Of a stretch of 64,000 nt of DNA, positions 42,474 through 54,221 are shown one piece after another. Position 1 is the stretch's first letter; the number at the start of each line of letters is the position of its first letter. This DNA is from Archivesica marissinica (Eukaryota; Mollusca; Bivalvia; Venerida; Vesicomyidae): NCBI GenBank assembly GCA_014843695.1, contig CM026386.1, positions 88,903,943 through 88,967,942 of the forward strand, in the 5' to 3' direction. A program made the translations under genes and the position numbers. The notes beneath the pieces are model-generated. The model was not told the origin of the DNA. It ran no database searches and saw nothing but the letters and a program-made list of their open reading frames with translations.

Positions 42474-44525
42474 TGATATAGGTGAACGATCTAGGTGAAC
42501 GAGTGATCTAGGTGAACTAATGATCTAGTGATCTAGGTGAACTAGTGATATAGGTGAACTAGTGATCTAGGTGAACGAGTGATCTAGGTTAACGAGTGAT
42601 CTAGGTGAACTAGTGATCTAGGTGAACGAGTGATCTAGGTGAACTAGTGATCTAGGTGAACTAGTGATATAGGTGATCTAGGTGAACTAGTGAGCTAGGT
42701 GATCTAGGTGAACTAGTGATCTAAGTGAACAAGTGATATAGGTGACCTAGTGATCTAGATGATCTAGGTGAACTAGTGATCTAGGTATACGAGTGATCTA
42801 GGTGAACTAGTGATCTATGTGAACTAGTGATCTAGGTGAACGAGTGATCTAGGTGAACGAGTGATCTAGGTGAACTAGTGATCTAGGTGAACTAGTGATC
42901 TAGGTGAACTAGTGACGTAGGTGAACGAGTGATCTAAGTGAACTAGTGATCTAGGTGAACTAGTGATCTAGGTGAACAAGTGACGTAGGTGAACGAGTGA
43001 TCTAGGTGAACTAGTGATCTAGGTGAACGAGTGATCTAGGTGAACGAATGATCTAGGTGAACTAGTGATCTAGGTGAACTAGTGATCTAGGTGAACTAGT
43101 GATCTAGGTGAACGAGTGATCTAGTGATCTAGGTGAACTAGTGATTTAGGTGAACGAGTGATCTAGTGATCTAGGTGAACTAGTGATCAATGTGAACTAG
43201 TGACCTAGGTGAATGAGTGATCTAGTGTTATAGGTGAGCGAGTGATCTAGGTGAACGAGTGATCTAGGTGATCTAGATCACTAGGTGAACGAGTGATCTA
43301 GGTGAACGAGTGATCTAGGTGAACTAGTGATCTATTTGAACACGTGATCTAGGTGAACGAGTGATCTAGTGTTATAGGTGAGCGAGTGATCTAAGTGAAC
43401 GAGTGATCTAGGTGATCTAGGTGAACGAGTGATCTAGGTGAACGAGTGATCTAGTGTTATAGGTGAGCGAGTGATCTAGGTGAACTAGTGATCTAGGTGA
43501 ACGAGTGATCTAGGTGAACTAGTGATCTAGATGAACGAGTGATCTAGGTGAACGAGTGATCTAGGTGAACGAATGATCTAGGTGAACGAGTGATCTAGTG
43601 ATCTATGTGATCTAGTGATCTAGGCGAACGAGTGATCTAGTGATATAGGTGAACGAATGATCTAGGTGAACGAGTGATCTAGGTGAACTAGTGATTTAGG
43701 TGAACAATAATCTAGTGATCTAGGTGAACGAATGATCTAGGTGAACGAGTGATCTAGGTGAACTAGTGATTTAGGTGAACTAGTGATCTAGGTGAACGAG
43801 TGATCTAGGTGAACGAGTGATCTAGGTGAACTAGTGATCTAGGTGAACTAGTGATTTAGGTGAACGAGTGATCTAGTGATCTAGGTGAACGAGTGATCTA
43901 GGTGAACTAGTGATCAATGTCAACTAGTGACCTAGGTGAACGAGTGATCTAGTGTTATAGGTGAGCGAGTGATCTAGGTGATCTAGTGATCTAGGTGAAC
44001 GAGTGATCTAGGTGAACGAGTGATCTAGTGATCTAGGTGAACTAGTGATCTATGTGAACACGTGATCTAGGTGAACGAGTGATCTAGGTGAACGAGTGAT
44101 CTAGTGTTATATGTGAGCGAGTGATCTAGGTGAACGAGTGATCTAGGTGATATAGGTGAACGAGTGATCTAGGTGAATGAGTGATCTAGGTGAACGAGTG
44201 ATCTAGTGTTATAGGTGAGCGAGTGATCTAGGTGAACGAGTGATCTAGGTGAACGAATGATCTAGGTGAACTAGTGATCTAGGTGAACGAGTGATCTAGG
44301 TGAACTAGTGATCTAGGTGAACGAGTGATCTAGGTGAACGAATGATCTAGGTGAACTAGTGATCAATGTGAACTAGTGACCTAGGTGAACGAGTGATCTA
44401 GTGATATAGGTGAACGAGTGATCTAGGTGAACGAGTGATCTAGTGATCTAGGTGAACGAGTGATCTAGGTGAACTAGTGATCTAGATGAACTAATGATCT
44501 AGTGATCTAGGTGATCTAGGTGAGC
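42474..44525. repeat. 17-bp satellite array (about 120 units)
   Basis: Unit GATCTAGGTGAACTAGT with a common variant GAACGAGT, interspersed with shorter GATCTAGT units and GTTATAGGTGAGCGAGT variants that recur together. Rich in CTAG, with local palindromes such as CTAGATCACTAG. No coding potential. It ends in a TATATATATA run at 44526. Confidence 0.96.
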
Positions 44526-44529
44526 TATA

Positions 44530-45160
44530 TATATATAGGATTTTAAGGTGATTTCATACCATATGTAATGAGTTTTGGAATGTTGCTATTAAGCGAGTCT
44601 TTTTATCGCATTACCACAGTAACAACTACTATATATTTGAAGAAAAGAAACCCGTTTCTGTTTATCAGTTTATTTTTGAGCCTTATTACATTAAGCTGCA
44701 TCCGAACACCGTAGTAATTAGTCCCTGATAATCAAACAACTTCACGCAATTAATTGACACGATATTATTAATCACTTACATCCACTCGTGCGTATTTAGC
44801 ATTTTATTGATCTAAGCAGAGATCAGTTTCCATAAATAATGCATGGACACAAACAACATGTATATGTCGAATGTGCATTGTAAGCTGTCAATTTTTTGAT
44901 GTCATGCCACGACGATCAGAATACGTCCAATTGTTATTACACGTGTGCACATATAAGAACATATGTGATGGCTGTATTACACTGAATACAAGCATAGTTA
45001 TGTGATAAATAGGATGCATATAATACGATAATACTATGCTATTGTACAATGTTAGTAATTTGATTGATTTATTCCAGTGATCTGGATATATACAAATATC
45101 GAAAATGTTCAATATAGCAATATCTGATTGATAACAAACCCATGTAAACGATTGTTACTA
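44530..45160. other. AT-rich sequence, nothing recognised
   Basis: No repeats shared with other parts of the window and no supported open frames. Confidence 0.5.
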
Positions 45161-45164
45161 AGTT

Positions 45165-45325
45165 TCAACCGTAGTTCGGTGCATACCTGCCCGAGTGGTA
45201 TATGTTGTTGGTTTCAAATCAATTGCCCCTCACCGCGGTAGGTTCTAATGTAGGCTGTATTATTTTATTTTGTACGAGGAAGCTGTCCAACTAACTTGCG
45301 GAATGTTGGTGATTCTACCACAATA
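45165..45325 (+). mobile_element. SINE family G, degraded copy 1
   Basis: TTTCAACCGTAGTTCGGTGC, tRNA-like TGCCCGAGTGGTATATGTTG and TCAAATCAATTGCC with CGCGGTAGGTTCTAA, then the core GAGGAAGCTGTCCAACTAAC TTGCGGA and GGTGATTCTACC. The head resembles a Leu/Ser-type tRNA. It aligns with 46330-46560. Confidence 0.6.
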
Positions 45326-46329
45326 CAGGGACATAGATAGATATGGATTTAGTTTAAACATATTTTATCAATATTTACATCATGTTGTAACATTAATATA
45401 CAAGAACAAATGGATTCAATCGGAAGCGAGTAGCTTATTTAGATTTTCTCCATAGATATGGATTTGACATATAGACCACAGACAAATCGAGTTTTTTCTC
45501 TGCCGTAGATAACAGGACGTCTTGTATAGATAAACTATCGACGTTTATCTATCCGTTGGTGCAAAAAAAGCGCATTGGTTTTCAATAAAAACATAATAAT
45601 ATTTCGAATTTGCATAAAATCGTGTTTGCATTAAGCCGTCCAAAGATATACATTTTAAAGTTCAATTTGTAATTGTAATGAGATTTTTGTGAATAAAGCG
45701 TGTTTCCCTCCTAAAATGCCATTTTCTGTGAGCAAATACATCCCAAGATGTATATCATTGTGCAAACATAAAACCTCAGCCACATGGACGTACCTTACCT
45801 GTACGTACCTTCTAAACATTGGTCAGTTTCGCGAAACAATTAAGTAGAACATTTGTTTACAATCACACCACTACTTAATAATAATAATACCACCACATTG
45901 TAACTTCCGTAAATCAGACGGAACCATGTCGAAAATATATTGCAATAAAGAACACCACTTACATTATAATTTGGCTACGAAAATCATATTTCAATTGAAA
46001 TTACTGTAAGTATCTATATAAAAAGGGTGACGTTTTCTGATGACATTTCGTCAGCGAGGCGATGAAATCTCTTAAAATCTCGGCACGGCTGTGAAATAAC
46101 GAGAGTACCCCACCATGATATGATCCTGTCAATCAAACAATCAAACAGATCCTGCTCAATGCCCGCCCGGTCTGGAACAGTGTTTGTAGGAGAACACGTG
46201 GTCTTCCTCTGTTGGTGTAACTTTAACCCCCCAGAACAAACAAACAAACAAACAGTGAACTTTAAATACTATAGAAATATCGAAAGTGTTCGATGGTACA
46301 CCTTATGCATGATATTCGTTGATTAGGCT
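45326..46329. other. No supported gene; (AAAC)n near 46238
   Basis: AT-rich. Bases 46150-46235 (GAGAACACGTGGTCTTCCTC, GTTGGTGTAACTTTAACCCC) look like part of an interspersed repeat but have no second copy here. Confidence 0.4.
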
Positions 46330-46560
46330 ACTAGATTTCAACCATAGTTCTGGCCTCTGTGATCGTCGTTGACTTCAAATCAATGCCACCTCATATCACC
46401 GATGAACGTTCAAATCACAATGTGGTGTCGCATTGTTTCATGCGAGGAAGCTATTCAGCGCTTGTGGAAGGTATGTGGTTCTATCCGGTGCCCGAAATAG
46501 CGACTTTAGTCGTGATTGCCAGGTTACGGGTTAAGAGCACTTCAACAACTTCACCTGTAT
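46330..46560 (+). mobile_element. SINE family G, degraded copy 2
   Basis: TTTCAACCATAGTTCTGGCC, GACTTCAAATCAATGCCACC, the core GAGGAAGCTATTCAGCGCTT and GGAAGGTATGTGGTTCTATC parallel copy 1 in order. The tail is unclear. Confidence 0.6.
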
Positions 46561-46705
46561 TATCAATTTATCATATCCGGATAACAACGTACTATATACC
46601 GGAATCGCACCTAGACAATGCCGGGAATCTATTAAATATCAAATGTAAACATAAAAATGTTATCAGTTAATGAACATGATTTTGATATATTTACATTTAT
46701 GATAT

Positions 46706-47560
46706 TGCAACATTGACCCTGGACCAGATGGGAAGATTAAGGACATATTAATAAGTACCATTGACCCTGGACCAGATGTGAAGATTAAGGACATATTAAT
46801 AAGTACCATTGGAACTGGACCAGATTTAGAGAGTAAGGACAGACTGAGAAGTACACTTGACCCTGGACCAGATGTGAAGATTAAGGATATATTAATAAGT
46901 ACTATTGAAACTGGACCAGATTTAGAGAGTAAGGACAGACTGAGAAGTACACTTGACATTGGACCAGATGTGAAGATTAAGGATATATTAATAAGTACTA
47001 TTGAAACTGGACCAGATTTAGAGAGTAAGGACAGACTGAGAAGTACACTTGACATTGGACCAGATGTGAAGATTAAGGATATATTAATAAGTACTATTGA
47101 AACTGGACCAGATTTAGAGAGTAAGGACAGACTGAGAAGTACACTTGACATTGGACCAGATGTGAAGATTAAGGATATATTAATAAGTACTATTGAAACT
47201 GGACCAGATTTAGAGAGTAAGGACAGACTGAGAAGTACACTTGACATTGGACCAGATGTGAAGATTAAGGATATATTAATAAGTACTATTGAAACTGGAC
47301 CAGATTTAGAGAGTAAGGACAGACTGAGTGGTACACTTGACATTGGACCAGATGTGAACAGTAAGGACATAATTATTGATAAGTACCATTGGAACTGGAC
47401 CAGATTTAGAGAGTAAGGACAGACTGAGAGGTACAATTGACATTGGACCAGATGTGAACAGTAAGGACGTATTGATAGTTACCATTGACTTACGATCAAA
47501 TATGAAAATTAAGGACATATGGATGTACCATTGACATTGGACCAGATGTGAAGATTAAGG
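46706..47560. repeat. 96-bp dimeric satellite (two 48-bp half-units)
   Basis: The half-units GACATTGGACCAGATGTGAA GATTAAGGATATATTAATAA GTACTATT and GAAACTGGACCAGATTTAGA GAGTAAGGACAGACTGAGAA GTACACTT alternate strictly through about 46.8-47.33 kb, then become irregular. The period keeps frames open on both strands for over 200 codons. With no start context, splice sites or conserved family, I treat them as artefacts. Confidence 0.95.
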
Positions 47561-47663
47561 ACAGACTAATCGCTAAACCGAAGAGATATGGAAGTAGGAA
47601 TACAGATGAAGTGGTAGCCAATAGTAGAAACGGCGAAATCTTATATAATATATATAAACATAT

Positions 47664-47741
47664 CCATAACATGTCCACGTTACATATTCGTCATTAAATC
47701 ATGTTTACGAATTACGAATATGTAACATGGACATGTTATGG
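47664..47741. repeat. Hairpin: 28-bp inverted repeat
   Basis: CCATAACATGTCCACGTTAC ATATTCGT and its complement ACGAATATGTAAC-TGGACATGTTATGG are separated by about 22 bp. It could be a tiny foldback element. Flanks to 47972 are featureless. Confidence 0.8.
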
Positions 47742-47972
47742 ATGGGACACCAACATGTCTTACCTATTAAGGGCATGATTGGTTAGCTAGCTGTTGTCTG
47801 TCTGTCAAGTATTTCTAGTAGAGTGTGGGTATTTGGGGTGAAGTAAAAGTATATCACAATTGACACAATAAGTGATTATCAATACAATTTATTATATTCA
47901 GCGTACATTGTATATAACATCCAAAGTAACATTATTTTTTCATAGGTCGAAATATAAATGCAATTAATTAAT

Positions 47973-48136
47973 GGAGCCGTTACGATTGTGCCCTCAGGCA
48001 AATCTTTTAAATTCCACATTGCCTCTTCTCACTCCCATATGGCGATGGCTTCCATCAGGAATGAGGTCTCGTGAATGATTAATATATGATGCCAGAACTT
48101 GTTTCGCAATCGAGCTCAAATAAATGTGTGTAAACT
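47973..48136 (+). mobile_element. SINE family D, strongly 5'-truncated
   Basis: It starts at GGAGCCGTTACGATTGTGCC and ends CAAATAAATGTGTGTAAACT. Flanks AATTAATTA / AATTAATA are a probable but imprecise duplication. Confidence 0.85.
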
Positions 48137-48216
48137 AATTAATACAGTAAACAATGTGCATCGATTTTACATTGATGATGATCTATGAATATTTACAAAA
48201 TAAATATTAACCTTAA

Positions 48217-48827
48217 AGCAGCATTACATCGTATGAAATAAAAGATATTTGAAAAATTCAATTTTTACGTATGGGTAGCAATGGTGCTACACAATCTAAC
48301 ATTATACTTTGTATGCTTATGTTCATTTTGTAAACAGTGTTTTCTTGCGATAAAACAAACTCGAAACCGAAAGTAGGACTTTCCGAGTCGGTCGGTCACG
48401 TACTTGTTTACAACCGGAATGCATCGTCCGCACTTGTTTACATTCGGAATGCATCGTCCCCATTTTTCCCACGTTGTCTTTTGTAATTAAATTACTTGAT
48501 ATGTTGATTCATACCTCTGTTAGCTAAGTCTTTAGGGACATTTCTACATCCCGCGATGGGTTCGACATTAGAGGAAGATAGATAGATAGTCTTTCATGTT
48601 CAAAATATATACGTTGTTTTCTACATCCTCTGTTGTTTCACGCATGCGCACTGTGCGTGTTTACAGTTCGTATGTTGATAAACAAATTCGCGTATACGAC
48701 GGTTTATATTTATTGGAATGTTAACGTTTCTGAGCGACTATTTCGATTTTTGTAAACACACACACATTAGTATTTATATTTTACCCAAAACATCCTTTAT
48801 TACGATGTAATGCTGCTTTAAACAATA
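48217..48827 (+). mobile_element. TTAA-MITE copy 6
   Basis: Complete ends, TTAA at 48213-48216 and 48828-48831, 611 bp. The sequence follows copies 1 and 4 closely, including the CCGCGATGGGTTCGACATTA segment and GATA tract. Confidence 0.93.
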
Positions 48828-48942
48828 GATGATCATCACATTTCATTTATTATATTCAGTGTATATAAACATCTAATATTATGTCGTCATGCATTGGTCC
48901 GTACTAATTAGAACATGTCCATTTGAACATCGACAAACAAAG

Positions 48943-49230
48943 GTGTGTTTTACGTTTATTTATCGTCGCTACCGGTTGCCCATATGAGCGACGCCTCCTG
49001 AAGAGATTAGTCATTTTAGATTTTGGAGGATAGTGCAATGATACAGAAAGAGACCCATTCCAGAGTCTCCTCTGGTTCTTTTACGTGCACGGTATACAAC
49101 ACCGACACGAGACCTTGGTTTAACATCCCATCTGAAAGACTGTTAATTTTATTAGGGTCAGACGGGGGATCGAACCTGCGATCCCTGGATTACCAGTCCA
49201 GCGTGTTACCACTAGACTACAGATCCGTCT
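48943..49230 (-). mobile_element. SINE family A, complete, with 11-bp target duplication
   Basis: Head, body and tail are all present. Exact GACAAACAAAG at 48932-48942 and 49231-49241. Together with 6459-6717 it defines the family's full length of about 260-290 bp. Confidence 0.95.
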
Positions 49231-49242
49231 GACAAACAAAGA

Positions 49243-49523
49243 CATGGCCTCGAGGTTATAAAAAATGTTCCTATTTCAAACTCAGTCTCAAGCTTCTGAT
49301 TGGTTCAGCTGGCAATATAACTCGGAATCAACCAATCAAATCATTTGAGCTCGAGTTTGAAATCTGAGAAGTGTTATAACCTCGGGCAATGGTCTGAATT
49401 ATTAAATTATAAAACTTGTTCAAGCTCAATCTCAATATTTCGATTATTTCGGTTGAGTGTAAATATCAAACTCAACCAATCAAATTTCTTGAGTACGTGT
49501 TTGAGATGTGAGACCTCGGGCCC
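49243..49523. mobile_element. MITE pair with CCTCGAGGTTATAA / TTATAACCTCGGGC ends
   Basis: A first unit (about 49246-49388) has inverted ends GCCTCGAGGTTATAA and TTATAACCTCGGGC, with inner CAAACTC / GAGTTTG and GATTGGTT / AACCAATC pairs. A second, diverged unit (to 49523) has CAAACTCAACCAATCAAATT and GAGACCTCGGGCC. They look like tandem or partly merged copies. Confidence 0.65.
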
Positions 49524-49861
49524 AGGTTAAATTGTTAGCATGGGTTAGTACAAAGCAGTACAGGAGCAGTTACTGGAAATATAAGAAACGGAAAGGCAAT
49601 GTACAGTCGTTTAAGATAAGACTTTAAGTCTTGTAATTAGAGGGTAAAATGACAACAACATCCATTTGTAGCTTTATTTAAATGATGTTATATGATGACA
49701 TTGCAAATGTTGCATAGCGACACGTCCAATGAGGCAGGATATGAGTAAAAGACGAAGGCGTATACGCTGTAGTCAATGAATAAGTAGGTGCTGAAGTAAT
49801 CGAACAGTAGATGACGAGGTTGGGACGTTGAAAGTTACACAGAAAGGTCGACTATTGCATA

Positions 49862-50055
49862 GTAAGGTCCGGAGTTCAAACCCGCTGGAGCCGTTACGAT
49901 CGTGCCATTAATTAGGCAAGGCATTTAAATTCCACATTGCCTCTTCTCTCTCCCTCGTGGCGATGGATTCCATCACGAATGAGGTCTCGAGAGTGATTAA
50001 TATAAGTTGTAAGAACTTGCTTCGCAATCGAGCTAAAATAAATTTGTATAAACTA
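49862..50055 (+). mobile_element. SINE family D, 5'-truncated, with target duplication
   Basis: GTAAGGTCCGGAGTTCAAAC to AAATAAATTTGTATAAACTA. Flanks ACTATTGCATA (49851-49861) and ACTATTGTATA (50056-50066). Confidence 0.92.
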
Positions 50056-50107
50056 ACTATTGTATAAACAAAAACTGAAGATAATGTGAGAGAAGAAATT
50101 TGAGCTA

Positions 50108-50273
50108 GATGAGGAAATGAAGCAGTAGCTAAACTATCAAGTGCAGAAGACATACATAAAAAAATAGATATACTGTATCTAGAAGACATAGACAGTGTAA
50201 TTTGGTACGTAAACCCGAACTGTAATTGTAGATTAGTTACTGATTTACCAGTTTGGTTAATAATACAATCTTT
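50108..50273 (+). other. Exon-like open stretch, unrecognised
   Basis: One frame is open from about 50108 to a stop at 50273, without an initiator. It includes LSSAEDIHKKIDILYLEDID and VIWYVNPNCNCRLVTDLP, which has the composition of a real protein and not of a repeat. I do not recognise the family and no clear splice sites frame it. It may be a relic of a transposon or a lost gene. Confidence 0.3.
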
Positions 50274-50303
50274 AATATAAACATGCATGTATTATTACAG
50301 CCG

Positions 50304-50558
50304 TCCATCAAATAACAGCACATTATGAACGTCAATGTCACGATACAAATTGGTTTAGAAGACCAACAACCGCTCATCCCAAAAATAGACATTCAATAAA
50401 TGTCTATGTCCCAGCTCAACATCTAAACAAAACGTTGGTATTGATAAACTCTGGCAAGGCATCTCACCAAATAAAGCCTGGTGGCATATATCCAAACATT
50501 TTAAAGAGAGATACCACGCATTATCACGTATATTTATTAAAATTATATGATGATTAAT
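50304..50558 (+). other. Second exon-like open stretch, unrecognised
   Basis: After ATTATTACAG (a possible acceptor), a frame of about 84 codons runs to a stop: VHQITAHYERQCHDTNWFRR, then INVYVPAQHLNKTLVLINSG, KPGGIYPNILKRDTTHYHVY and YLLKLYDD. It lies about 30 bp beyond the preceding open stretch, in another frame, so the two could be one protein with a frameshift. Function unknown. Confidence 0.3.
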
Positions 50559-50829
50559 TTTCAATTAATTTGCTTATTTATATTTCCACGGGTAGAAATT
50601 GTTGCATGCGTCGGATCGAATTAAATAAAGTCGTCAGCTGTTGTTAGCCATAAAGGTGTCTGCTACATATGTTGGAGATTGTTTGTAAAGGTATCCAACA
50701 GACAACAATATACCCAACAGTAGCACTAACCCTAAAGCACTAGGCTATATGAAATAAACATACACGCTATATGCCATTCCATTTGCCAGTCTATTGTGTG
50801 CTAGTCATATAACATTGTGAATATTTGTC

Positions 50830-52170
50830 GGAAGTCAATATCATCAGAGTTAACATCATAAGAATTAATATCATCAGAGTCATTACCACCAGAGTCAACA
50901 TCAACAGTGTCAATAACATCAGAGTCAACATCATCAGAGTCAACATCATCAGTGTCAATAACATCAGAGTCAACATCATCAGAGTAGAATCAACATCATC
51001 AGTATCAACATCATCAGAGTCAACATCATCAGTGTCAATAACATCAGAGTCAATAACATCAGAGTCAACATCATCAGAGTAGAATCAACATCATCAGTGT
51101 CAACATCATCAGAGTCAACATCATCAGTGTCAATAACATCAGAGTCAACATCATCAGAGTAGAATCAACATCATCAGTGTCAACATCATCAGAGTCAACA
51201 TCATCAGTGTCAACATCATCAGTGTCAATAACATCAGAGTCAACATCATCAGAGTAGAATCAACATCATCAGTGTCAACATCATCAGAGTCAACATCATC
51301 AGAGTCAACATAATCAGTGTCAATAACATCAGTGTCAATAACATCAGAGTCAACATCATCAGAGTCAACATCATCAGAGTGGAATCAACATCATCAGTGT
51401 CAACATCATCAGTGTCAACATCATCAGAGTCAACATCATCCATCATCAGAGTCAACATCATCAGAGTGGAATCAACATCATCAGTGTCAACATCATCAGA
51501 GTCAACATCATCAGAGTCAACATCATCAGAGTGGAATCAACATCATCAGAGTCAACATCATCAGAGTCAACATCATCAGAGTGGAATCAACATCATCAGT
51601 GTCAACATCATCAGTGTCAACATCATCAGTGTCAACATCATCAGAGTCAATACCATCAGAGTCAATAACACCAAAGTCAATATCATAAGAGTCAACATCA
51701 TCAGAGTCAACATCATCAGAGTGGAATCAACATCATAAGAGTCAACATCATCAGAGTCAACATCATCAGAGTGGAATCAACATCATCAGAGTCAACATCA
51801 TCAGAGTGGAATCAACATCATCAGTGTCAACATCATCAGTGTCAACATCATCAGAGTCAACATCATCAGTGTCAACATCATCAGTGTCAACATCATCAGT
51901 GTCAACATCATCAGTGTCAACATCATCAGTGTCAACATCATAAGAGTCAACATCATCAGTGTCAACATCATCAGAGTCAACATCATCAGTGTCAACATCA
52001 TCAGTGTCAACATCATCAGTGTCAACATCATCAGTGTCAACATCATCAGAGTCAACATCATCAGTGTCAACATCATCAGTGTCAACATCATCAGTGTCAA
52101 CATCATAAGAGTCAACATCATCAGAGTCAACATCATCAGTGTCAACATCATAAGAGTCAACATCATTAAG
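50830..52170. repeat. 15-bp satellite (TCAACATCATCAGWG), about 85 units
   Basis: Units TCAACATCATCAGTG and TCAACATCATCAGAG alternate, with longer AGAGTAGAATCAACATCATC or GTGGAATC variants in the first half. The period of 15 keeps frames open on both strands (Asp/Val-type or His/Gln-type low-complexity reading). No sign of a real gene. Flanks 50566-50829 and 52171-52495 hold nothing recognised. Confidence 0.96.
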
Positions 52171-52498
52171 GATATTTGTTGAAACTTGTATTTGCACACC
52201 CTCCAACGTATTTGCTCTGTCACACTAAAAATCGAGAAGTGGGATGGAAAAACGTGAACAATTAATATCACGGTCCCATTGCCGTTGCTAGTCACGGCCC
52301 AGCTCCTACGGCGGATTAACGGGTTACGTAAATACCAAGTTTCTGTGAAATGGGACATCCCAGTGTTTTATTAATAATTCTAACACGACCCAGCTAATAA
52401 CATGCATACATGTAGAGTAAAATCAATCTCTGGTTATTCTGCAATATACCTACCTTGAACTATGCTGCACGCACACCGTGTTTTGGCTACGTCATTTA

Positions 52499-53616
52499 AG
52501 CCGTGGTCACATAGTACGTAGTTGACCGTAGTAGGGAATGACCGTAGTGGACCGTAGTTGAACGTACAAAACGTAGTTGAGCGTAGTTACACGTAGTTAA
52601 CCGTAGTTCAACGTATTAATAAACGTAGTTCGAACTTATGATTTGCCCGTAGTTAGCACATAATTTTTCAACATGTTCAAAAATTGTCTACGGTCAAGTA
52701 CGATGCCAATACCGTACTGTGACCGTAGTTTGAACGTAGTTGACCTTAGTTAACCGTAATTGACCCTACTTCACCGTAGTTGACCGTAGCAAAAATCGTA
52801 GAGGTCAAATAATAAGAAATCTGTCGCTACATTTCTGGGATTACACACATCTTGTTATTTGAGGATTCAATTATTCTTTTAACTGCATACTGTACACAAT
52901 GGGTGACAGAGTCACGATTGCGAAGTTCTTGGGTCAGGATAACATGGAACTTGCGGGTCTGGCAAGAAACCTTGTGGAATTAGAAGACCTAGAGGAACAA
53001 GAAAGGAGGGATAATAATAGACAAAGGAGATGGTGGACCAGGGGACTGGCTACTGCGTAGACCAGTCCACGGTCAGTATGAGGCTCTGATGGCAGAGCTT
53101 CAAGTGGAGGACCCCCAGGCTTTCCAGCAATTTCTGCGAGTAGATGTGGCCACATTCCATGATATCCTGGCCAGGATTGAGGAGATGGTAGAATTACGTG
53201 ATTTATTACAATGTTGACTCGTCAACATCCAAAAGCACAATGACCGTAGCTTACCCGTACTGCGCAGGCGCAGCCACGATGTTTTACCGTAGCTCAACGC
53301 GGTTGACCCTAGTTTACCGTAGTTGTGCGTACTTAGAACGTAGTTTATACGTAGTGTACCGTAGTTACCCGTAGTTAGACGTAGTGATACCCTAGTTAAA
53401 CATAGCCACTCTGGTCGTAGTTCAACGTAGTTCAACGTAGTTGACCGTACTTACACGTAGTTCAACCTAGTAGACTTTCTATATTTCCTCTTTTTGCCAA
53501 TTTTGAACCTACTTCGAACCTACTTCAACGTAGTTGACAGTAGTTACACTACGGTGGACTACGTTTGAAGTGAACTACGGTCAACTACGTGCATGACCGT
53601 AAATGTGACCACTGCT
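52499..53616. mobile_element. PIF/Harbinger-type element with subterminal GTAGTTGACC arrays
   Basis: The ends AGCCGTGGTCACAT / inverted AGCAGTGGTCACAT are flanked by TTA on both sides (52496-52498, 53617-53619), the 3-bp duplication typical of PIF/Harbinger. Both flanks inside the ends (52514-52805 and 53235-53605) are packed with short CGTAGTTGACCGTAGTT-like units, candidate transposase-binding sites. Between them lies a broken N-terminal transposase fragment. Confidence 0.88.
52899..53217 (+). pseudogene. Harbinger-type transposase, N-terminal fragment, frameshifted
   Basis: It opens MGDRVTIAKFLGQDNMELAG and runs 53 codons to RRWWTRGLATA-stop at 53058-53060. In the +1 frame the protein continues WLLRRPVHGQYEALMAELQV EDPQAFQQFLRVDVATFHDI LARIEEM and stops at about 53217. 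The RRWW..RPW...R..GQYE..M.EL..ED...F..FLR pattern is the N-terminal region of HARBI1-like transposases. The whole DDE nuclease domain is absent, so the copy cannot be autonomous. Confidence 0.8.
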
Positions 53617-53619
53617 TTA

Positions 53620-53964
53620 TACAATGCGTGTAAAGTTTTATGAATGAAAGTCACGTGATGTTTGTAAAAAATACCGTTGGAATTCACGGAAGTGAGCTAT
53701 TTTTAGAATCAGATAATCTCTTGACCATCTTGTTTTTCTGTTAAGTAACGTTTCAGTTACTATTCTGTACATTTTTATTTGACAAAATAAATAAAATTAT
53801 TGATCAGTTTACAACTTTTGTTCATTTATGCACTAGATTGATATTTTCTATAAAAAATAACGTCATCACCCCTCTACGCGGGAGGACATTTCGAAAGCCA
53901 AATGCAGCGGCGTTTGAAGAAAATACTCCTTTAAAATTATTAGAAGTAAATCGTGTTAGAATCG
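53620..53964. other. No recognisable feature
   Basis: AT-rich sequence between the Harbinger-type element and a hairpin. Nothing supported. Confidence 0.5.
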
Positions 53965-54122
53965 AAATAATAAGTATCAACCGTGGTATATCGCAGAATA
54001 ACCCTCGTTTGTCGTTCTTATGCGTAGAAATATATCACGAAGGCCTGAGTGATATATTTCTACGCATAAGAACTTCAAACTTGGGTTATTCTGCGATATA
54101 CCACGGTTGATACTTATTATTT
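53965..54122. mobile_element. Foldback hairpin of 158 bp
   Basis: AAATAATAAGTATCAACCGT GGTATATCGCAGAATAACCC and GTTCTTATGCGTAGAAATAT ATCAC pair almost perfectly with the sequence ending at 54122, around a loop of about 10 bp (GAAGGCCTGA). Likely a small foldback MITE or a recent inverted duplication. It ends about 100 bp from the dispanin stop codon, in the probable 3' region of that gene. Confidence 0.85.
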
Positions 54123-54221
54123 CTTAAATAATACTACCTATTCGAATTAAATTACGGATTAAATCTGTGTTAGAAGATGTAATATTGACAAGTGACAATC
54201 GAGAGAATACTGCGATGGCAG

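Noticed and set aside
46663..47436. 212- and 257-codon frames in the 96-bp array as a repeat protein gene
   Set aside because: Open on both strands with an identical period. There is no signal peptide, splice site or recognised family, and nucleotide conservation between units is not biased to codon positions.
50825..52206. Asp/Val- or His/Gln-rich protein genes in the 15-bp array
   Set aside because: The reading comes from a 15-bp period and is open on both strands. No start context or conserved flanks.
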